From positions 558,001-622,000 of the forward strand of contig NC_016133.3 in assembly GCF_000005505.3 (NCBI RefSeq): a stretch of 64,000 nt of DNA, in the 5' to 3' direction. Made by a program: the position numbers and the translations under genes. Below, one piece after another: positions 58,649-64,000 of this stretch (the first letter of the stretch is position 1; the number at the start of each line of letters is the position of its first letter). This DNA is from Brachypodium distachyon. Its lineage: Eukaryota > Streptophyta > Magnoliopsida > Poales > Poaceae. The notes under the pieces are model-generated. The model worked only from the letters and a program-made list of their open reading frames with translations, made no database searches and was not told the origin of the DNA.

Positions 58649-59086
58649 ATGATCAGCAACAAGAAGCCTGCCCCTTTGCTGGTCCTCCTGGCCATCCATC
58701 TCATCACCACATGTAAGCCAAATCAGTAAACTGTTCCTAGCTAGATGAATTTTTCACTATACACATACACAAAACAATGTGTTATCAAATTTGTGCTGGA
58801 ATGATGCATGAATGTTGAGATGGCGCCGGAGGTCGTCGCCGCCGGCAACAAGCTGGTGTGCAACGCCGAGTTGCTGCAGTGCGAAGGCGCGTGCCAGAAG
58901 TCCGGCAAGTGCATGCGCTGCTGCAGGCACTACGGCTACACCCATGGCCAATGCAGCATGAAACATGGCCAGGGCTGCTACTGCTGCGCCAGCGGCGGCA
59001 GCGCAAGCGAGCAGCAGCAGCGCATGCTCAAGGTAATCCCGGCGTCGCCATCGCCGCCGGCTCGCCACCCCCCTCTTCATGCATGA
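58649..59086 (+). pseudogene. Ten-cysteine peptide gene 7 with a deleted splice acceptor
   Basis: Exon 1 (58649-58712) is nearly identical to that of gene 6. Exon 2 coding runs from about 58820 to 59086 and keeps a perfect ten-cysteine core (C-x6-C-x3-C-x5-C-x2-CC-x9-C-x7-C-x-CC) and the tail RMLKVIPASPSPPARHPPLH. Compared with gene 6, 18 bases that include the intron's CAG acceptor are missing (gttgatcaatg...cagtagagatgg became gttgagatgg). The nearest AG puts exon 2 out of frame, and intron retention hits a stop within five codons. Unless a cryptic acceptor or an internal ATG (58808 or 58820) is used, no secreted peptide can be made. The core is otherwise the best conserved in the cluster, so the loss is recent. 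Confidence 0.7.
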
Positions 59087-59563
59087 TCAATCCAAGGTTA
59101 GGGATTTGATCGACAGAGCTTCTCTTCGACTCTTGAGTGGTCGAACGTATGTTATGTATGGAAGGATGTAATGAAAGAGATCTCTCATGTGATCCATCAG
59201 AGGTGACACATAATGCTATAGAGTTATATGATGGCTCTAACTAAATAAATGAAGATGCCGAACTCCCATTTCTTTTATTTGAGGGTTATCATACTCCTTC
59301 TCAACTAACTTTTATAGTGTTCCGTAGCAACACGTGGGTAACTTACTAGAGATTATGATAAGAACATTTTCCTAGCTATGTGATTAAGTATAATAAAGAG
59401 ACAAGTGACGAAAGTGGATAAGAGAAAGGTCCTCTGTCTCTTGCTCGCGGCTAATCCCAGGCTAACCCCCTGAAATGAGTCAACCATCTCGTTAACTCAA
59501 CCAAATTATACTATGAAATTAAAGGGTTCGAGAGATTTATGGCTATGGTTAGAGCCTGCTGCT
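59087..59563. other. Spacer between peptide gene 7 and F-box paralogue 2
   Basis: The peptide 3' flank (gagatctctcatgtgatcc near 59180). From about 59440 it is F-box 3' untranslated sequence shared with paralogue 1 ('gctaatcccagg'). Confidence 0.5.
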
Positions 59564-61501
59564 TCAGTGGCTCAATGGCTGCTCGGTCAAATGCTCAGTG
59601 GCTGGAGCAGACTTCACAACAGTACCTGTGCAGCAACGAATCTCATTAGTCATGATTTGCAGGAGCAATGTCTCGAAAAGATTGGCAAATATTAGCTTCA
59701 CGATCACGAAAGTTATGACTGAATCTTTGAAGTCGGGCCATTCATTCCAGCATGAAAGGCAAACTGGTGTTTGAACAAGCAATTGAGGTTTAAAACCCAA
59801 CCTAACTGATCCATGAGATGATCCTAAATAGCGTCACATTCTTTGGTGGTTCTGAGATCACCAGATTCCTAAGTATGACCCAGCCTTCAAAAACTGACTG
59901 CTAACAGAAGTCTACAACATTGAGGGAGAGCAAGCAGCAGTGATATCATGCTTGCAGCCTTTTTTTGTTCCTTACAAAGAAGAATCATCCTGACAGCTAT
60001 ACATTCCAACACAAAGGCAGAATGAACTCTCATCAAGATGACAAAACAGTAACTGGCATCTCGACTTAGGGGCATATGAGAGGTTACACCTCAACAAATA
60101 ACACATTAGTAATTGCTCAGCAGCTAAGGGACTTACGACCAAGCTTTCTCTGAAATAAATAACTCGAATTTCATAGATCAAGCAAAAGGGTAACTAAGTT
60201 TTGAGCTGCTAGTAAAATCTTCAAAACACGGAAAAGGAGTTCTGACAACCATTTATGATAAAAATAATTGCATTCGGGCTACCCCTGCATTGATATAAAG
60301 ACAAGCAATTACCAGTATAGAAACTTGTGAACGGATGATAGGCATTCTCCGAAAAGCTTCCAGGGAGTTTCCTGGACTGCATTGACTCGAGTGGAACGAC
60401 GAAGACACGGCTGTAGACACGTGTGCACACCGATACAAGAATCACACCGGCATCCTCGTCGTACCCCACTATACGTGCCATCCCTGCCTCGATCATAGAC
60501 GGCAGGCCAAGGACCTTGTGCATGTTAACAGTCTTCCGCAGCTGCCATGAGGCAACACCGAGACAATCGACCTTGCGGTCCCACGTCTGGAAGCTCGGGT
60601 ACGACAACACGGCGAAGCCAACGCCAGTACCGTCCTCTGCCCGGATGATCCGGCTGCAACCCTTGTGAATGCCTGTGAAGGGGGGCCTCTTGATCACAGC
60701 CAGCCTCTGGGTGCCCAAATCAAACTGGAGTATGCCATTGTCATCCGCAGACGCGTTCAGCCACCAGTAGAGCGCATTGCCGGCAAGCGTGCCAGGGCGG
60801 CGGCCGACATGGCCGACGCATGGCTCCGCTGCGGAGACGGGGTCCCCCCACTGGCCGGTCTCCGAGGAGTAGACACGGGCGAGGGCTTTCTCCCCGCCTT
60901 TGTCCGAGGTGGCCACGAAGACCACCTTGAAGGCGCTGCCGGAACGGCCATGGCCGCCATGGTCGTCTTCGTCGCAGAGCACGGCTGCGTTGGCGTGGAA
61001 CGCCTTGCCGACGAACGGCGGCGGGGCGATGCCCACGCGGCGGCGGTCGCCGGCGACAGGGTCGAACACGAGGAGCTCGAGCCGCGCCCGGTTGATCACG
61101 AGCACGCGCCCGTGGCGGCACCCGAGGACGCTCCAGGAACCCGCCGCGCCGCCGTCTAGGTCGTCGTCGTCGAGCCGCAGGGAGAAGCGGGCGGGAGGGA
61201 TGCGGTCGGGGGCGTCGAGGACGGGGACGAACGGGAGATCCTTCCTCCTCCCCATCCCCGCCACGCGCTGCTCGAAGAAGACGCCGAGGAGGGGGGCGTC
61301 CTTCCGGTGGCGGACGCGGAAGCGGCGGAGGAAGCCCGCGTCGGTGGCCAGGCGGCGCCAGCGCTTGCAAACGAGGGAGGCGCGCGGTAGCGAGGAGGGC
61401 GTCGCGGGCAGGCGGAGGAGGATCTCGCCGAGCAGGTCGTCGTCGTCCGGCAGCGCCGCCGGCGAAATGCTGCGGCGGCGGCGGCGCGTCTCCTCGCCCA
61501 T
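59564..61501 (-). CDS. F-box protein, paralogue 2
   Basis: The exons are 61501-60313 and 59625-59564, in frame, giving 416 residues ending KSAPATEHLTEQPLSH. The F-box is at about residues 18-60 (LLGEILLRLPATPSSLPRAS, LVCKRWRRLATDAGFLRRF). The C-terminal domain shares with paralogue 1 the motifs RHGRVLVINR, RVYSSETGQWGDPVSAAEP, LAGNALYWWL, LAVIKRPPFTGIHKG and NMHKVLGLPS. It should serve as the substrate adaptor of an SCF E3 ligase. It is longer than paralogue 1 because of insertions in the first half and a real last exon. Intact, with a GC-rich 5' half. Confidence 0.88.
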
Positions 61502-61633
61502 GTGGACTGGGGAATGTTTTTTTTTCTCGGAGACGGGCTGGGCCTTTGGGAGAGAAAAGAATTGGAGATGGGCTTTAGGAGTTACTAAGACACATGTCCT
61601 CGTAATTTTCTTCTCAAAAAAGAAATAAATTAC
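61502..61633. promoter_or_regulatory. Upstream region of F-box paralogue 2
   Basis: A poly-T stretch and GGGCTGGGCC / GATGGGC words lie just upstream of the start. No TATA box was recognised. Confidence 0.35.
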
Positions 61634-61749
61634 TACTCGCTCCTACCCATATCACTTGTCTCGAATTTGACGAAATATGAATGTATCTATGTTTAAAAAC
61701 GTCTAAATACATATAATATTTCGACAAGTAATATGGGTTGGAGGAAGTA
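61634..61749. mobile_element. Stowaway MITE
   Basis: The ends are TACTCGCTCCTACCCATATCACTTG and CAAGTAATATGGGTTGGAGGAAGTA. Interior 'gaatgtatctatgtttaaaaacgtcta' matches the copies at 24624 and 37172. Confidence 0.9.
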
Positions 61750-63182
61750 CAAAGTCTTTGATTTTTCTCTTTAATTATCATCATGGACAACTTCTCCAAA
61801 ATGTTTTCCAGCATTCCTACAGCTCCTGTGGCCTCAAGTGCATCCGACTTTTTAATAATAGCAAGCATTACATTAGTGCATTTCAGTACACACTACCAGC
61901 AGCATGGAAAATATAAGATGAAACTAAATATGAGTGCCAAAGTTTCAATGACCACATTAATGCTGATAGGTACAACACTGGACAAGCTGAGGAGGGTCTA
62001 TTCAGAGTCAAATGTGTACTCTCCTTCACTGTTCAAGGCAGCTAAGCTAGTAAAGGTCATTCCAACAAGAAGTCGGCCAGGACAATCCAGATCATCATCT
62101 CTAGTTGGTGGGATTGCATTTCCATGTACACACCTGTTTAATCAAGGCCTAAATAAACCATGCTCCAAATCTACGTCTCAATCCCTTTTATGTTTAGTGT
62201 CAAACAGAGAGCATAGGAAATGAGATTCTGTCTCCTGCAAATGGGCAAATGGCAGCAGGTAGCAGATAGCAGCTAGCACATCTTCCTTCTTCTTCTTTTT
62301 GTCTAAAAAAAGAATAACAATACTTTAACTCAGACACTCCAGCTTTTAGGCCTGCTGTGCCTGTGAGATTTATCTATGCAGCTTAAGGACTGCTGTGAGA
62401 TTAGTCATAGGATAATGCTCCATGTATAAACAAAATGGCCCAGAGTAAGTGACAAAAGTTCTAACAGCTCATCCCAGGCTGTGCCCAGCCAGCCAGCAAG
62501 CCAAGCCCCCTTGGTGATGATGGCCTGCACATCTCTGGCCAGTGGCCATTGAAAATCTTTGTCTCTGTATGTGTCTTCTTGAGCTGAGTCAACCATTTGA
62601 TTGCTGCACATCTTCTCCAAGACTTGATCCACCAACTTGATACTGTCTTGATTCCCTCCTCCACCACCTCTGCCTGAGTCAACCTGGTTGTCAACTATAG
62701 TATCACTCAGATTTTGGGGTCATCTGGAACAACTGGGTTGCAGATTCATTGATCAGTTCTTCTTTTTTTTGTCAATCAGATTCAGAGATCGGTTAAAAGT
62801 CAGGTTGATCTCAGGAGGAGAATATTATCATAAAGATCAGTCAAATTTTTACATGATGATGATGATGAGAGCTGACAAGTTCAGCAACATTGGGGATTGC
62901 TTTTTCTTTCAAGGAAACAATTCTTGACTCTGTCTAGCTTGTCAACAGAGGATACATTCTTCTCTTCTGCTCGAGAGTCTTGAGAATAAACAACAGCACT
63001 AATCCAAACAAGTCAGTTCTTTTTACAGCCAGAAATCTTACATCTACACAAAAGAAGCAGTGGAACTGTGGAAGTGATTACAAATCAAAGAATTGGCTTT
63101 AACCCGAGAATAACGAAGACAACGAAGGGATTTAACCCGAGAATACACAGCATCAATCCTAAGCAATAATCCAGAGCTTCGA
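61750..63182. other. Spacer with another F-box downstream relic
   Basis: The stretch 62210-62480 ('gagattctgtctcctgcaaatgg', 'taactcagacactccagctt', 'caaaagttctaacagctcatcccaggctgtgcc') matches the downstream regions of the F-box copies (55080-55330). A further copy therefore once lay here, but no coding exon remains. The stretch 62720-63180 is AT-rich and probably includes the 3' untranslated region of the next gene. Confidence 0.45.
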
Positions 63183-64000
63183 TCAGAACGAATGGTGTTG
63201 CGGCGGCGCCGGGGCGCCGGCGGAGGCGGGCCCGGCGGCGGTGCTGCGCGCGCTCTGCTCGATGCAGCGCACGACCTCGCCGCGGCTGGCGACGACGCGG
63301 TGGAAGACGGCGCGCACCTGGCGCTCCAGCGGCGCCAGCCCGTCCTCCAGCGCCCGGCACGCGCCGGCGAGCGCCTCGGCGCGCTCGACGACGTCCGCCG
63401 CGCGGTCCTCGCCGACGGCCGCCGGTTCATCGTCGCCGTCGTCCTCCTCCTCCTCGGCGATCTCCTCGAGGAGGCTGTTGAGCTCCCTTGCCGCGCGCTC
63501 CACGGCCTGCATCTCCGCGAGCAGCCCCGAGGAGGAAGAAGACGAAGAAGACGATGAGCCCTTCTTGCTGTTGTTGTTGTTGTTGTTGTTGTCCTTCTTC
63601 CTCGACTCCTCGACGATCCGGTCCTGGAGGAGCGCCATGGGCGCCGCCCACTGCGCCTGCTTCGGGGGCGCGAGGGGCGCGGCGGAGGCGGAGGCGGGGC
63701 ACGGCACGGCGGCCGTCAGCGCCCACATGGCAAAAGCGAGCACGGAGCTCATGGTGTAGAGGGCCAGCCCGAGCCCGCACCCCGCGCCGGGGGCCGCCGT
63801 GAGCCCCTGCGGCATCGGCAGCGCCGCCGCCACGTGGCGCCCAGCGCCGCCCGTGGACGAGGAAGACGAGGACCAGTTCTTGGAGGACACGCTGAAGGAG
63901 AGCGCCCGGGCGGCGCGGGAGGAGCAGGGCGTGGACGGCGGCGCGGCGGCGGCGGCGGGGAAGAGGCGGGAGATGGCGCGGCGGGCGCGGGCGAAGTGGG
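63183..64000 (-). CDS. ROH1/BYPASS-like protein (DUF793), 5' end outside the window
   Basis: The minus-strand frame is open from the window edge (first full codon at 63998) to TGA at 63183, about 271 residues. It contains the family signatures ARRAISRLFP, ALSFSVSSKNWSS, LALYTMSSVLAFAMWALTAA (membrane segment) and QWAAPMALLQDRIVEESRKK. The C-terminal helical part has LLAEMQAVERAARELNSLLE and LEDGLAPLERQVRAVFHRVV. Arabidopsis ROH1 interacts with the exocyst subunit EXO70A1 and affects seed-coat mucilage; the cellular role here is inferred from that. Low-complexity runs (N7, S10) and an acidic stretch are variable linkers. The start codon lies upstream of the window. The annotated C-terminus looks intact. 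Confidence 0.85.
   Translation of the reverse strand, partial: HFARARRAISRLFPAAAAAPPSTPCSSRAARALSFSVSSKNWSSSSSSTGGAGRHVAAALPMPQGLTAAPGAGCGLGLALYTMSSVLAFAMWALTAAVPCPASASAAPLAPPKQAQWAAPMALLQDRIVEESRKKDNNNNNNNSKKGSSSSSSSSSSGLLAEMQAVERAARELNSLLEEIAEEEEDDGDDEPAAVGEDRAADVVERAEALAGACRALEDGLAPLERQVRAVFHRVVASRGEVVRCIEQSARSTAAGPASAGAPAPPQHHSF

Noticed and set aside
35523..61501. A self-incompatibility-like locus (secreted Cys-rich peptides plus F-box genes)
   Set aside because: The known grass S and Z loci use DUF247 and other secreted proteins, none of which is seen here. Proximity is explained by shared segmental duplication, and no functional evidence exists in the sequence.

Overview
The window is plant nuclear DNA, almost certainly from a grass of the Pooideae and perhaps the Triticeae. 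The evidence is split genes with canonical GT-AG introns, GC-rich first exons in an AT-rich background, many Stowaway MITEs (CTCCCTCCGTCC-type ends with TA flanks), a BARE/Angela-type Copia solo LTR, and grass gene families (DUF26, F-box, ROH1-like). All identifications come from reading the sequence; no database search was possible.

Left third (1-13.6 kb): mostly transposon debris. It holds two LTR fragments in opposite orientation (1-175 and about 1590-2060), an unidentified LTR-like stretch (3.9-5.5 kb) and a decayed Mutator-like element (5.65-7.93 kb) with convergent gene relics. A two-domain DUF26 gene (12050-8400, minus) has its first exon cut by a 1324-bp solo LTR with a perfect CGAGG target duplication.

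Middle (14.5-34.5 kb): conserved genes. A ten-exon TMEM120/TMPIT homologue (plus) is followed by a receptor-like kinase (minus) whose 3' end is present three times in tandem. After a 3.9-kb gene-poor stretch comes an intact four-exon Brr2-type U5 snRNP helicase gene of 2179 codons (plus), the clearest gene in the window.

Right part (35.5-64 kb): a locally duplicated region. Six related two-exon genes for small secreted peptides (35.5, 38.2, 40-41, 44.3, 49.2 and 58.7 kb) share a signal-peptide exon, upstream repeat blocks and a proline-rich C-terminal tail. Four encode a ten-cysteine core or a variant of it, one is dead, and one has lost the whole cysteine core. A second, unrelated Cys-rich gene with a frameshift lies at 36.9 kb. 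Between and beyond them are two F-box paralogues (57.8 and 61.5 kb, minus), relics of further F-box 3' ends, the spliced 3' end of an unidentified gene (53.4-54.2 kb), a solo LTR, a head-to-head retroelement pair, LINE remnants and several tiny retroposition scars. The window ends inside a ROH1/BYPASS-like (DUF793) gene on the minus strand.

The genes do not form one pathway. The helicase, TMEM120 and ROH1 genes look like housekeeping genes. The peptide and F-box duplicates are the fast-evolving accessory part.
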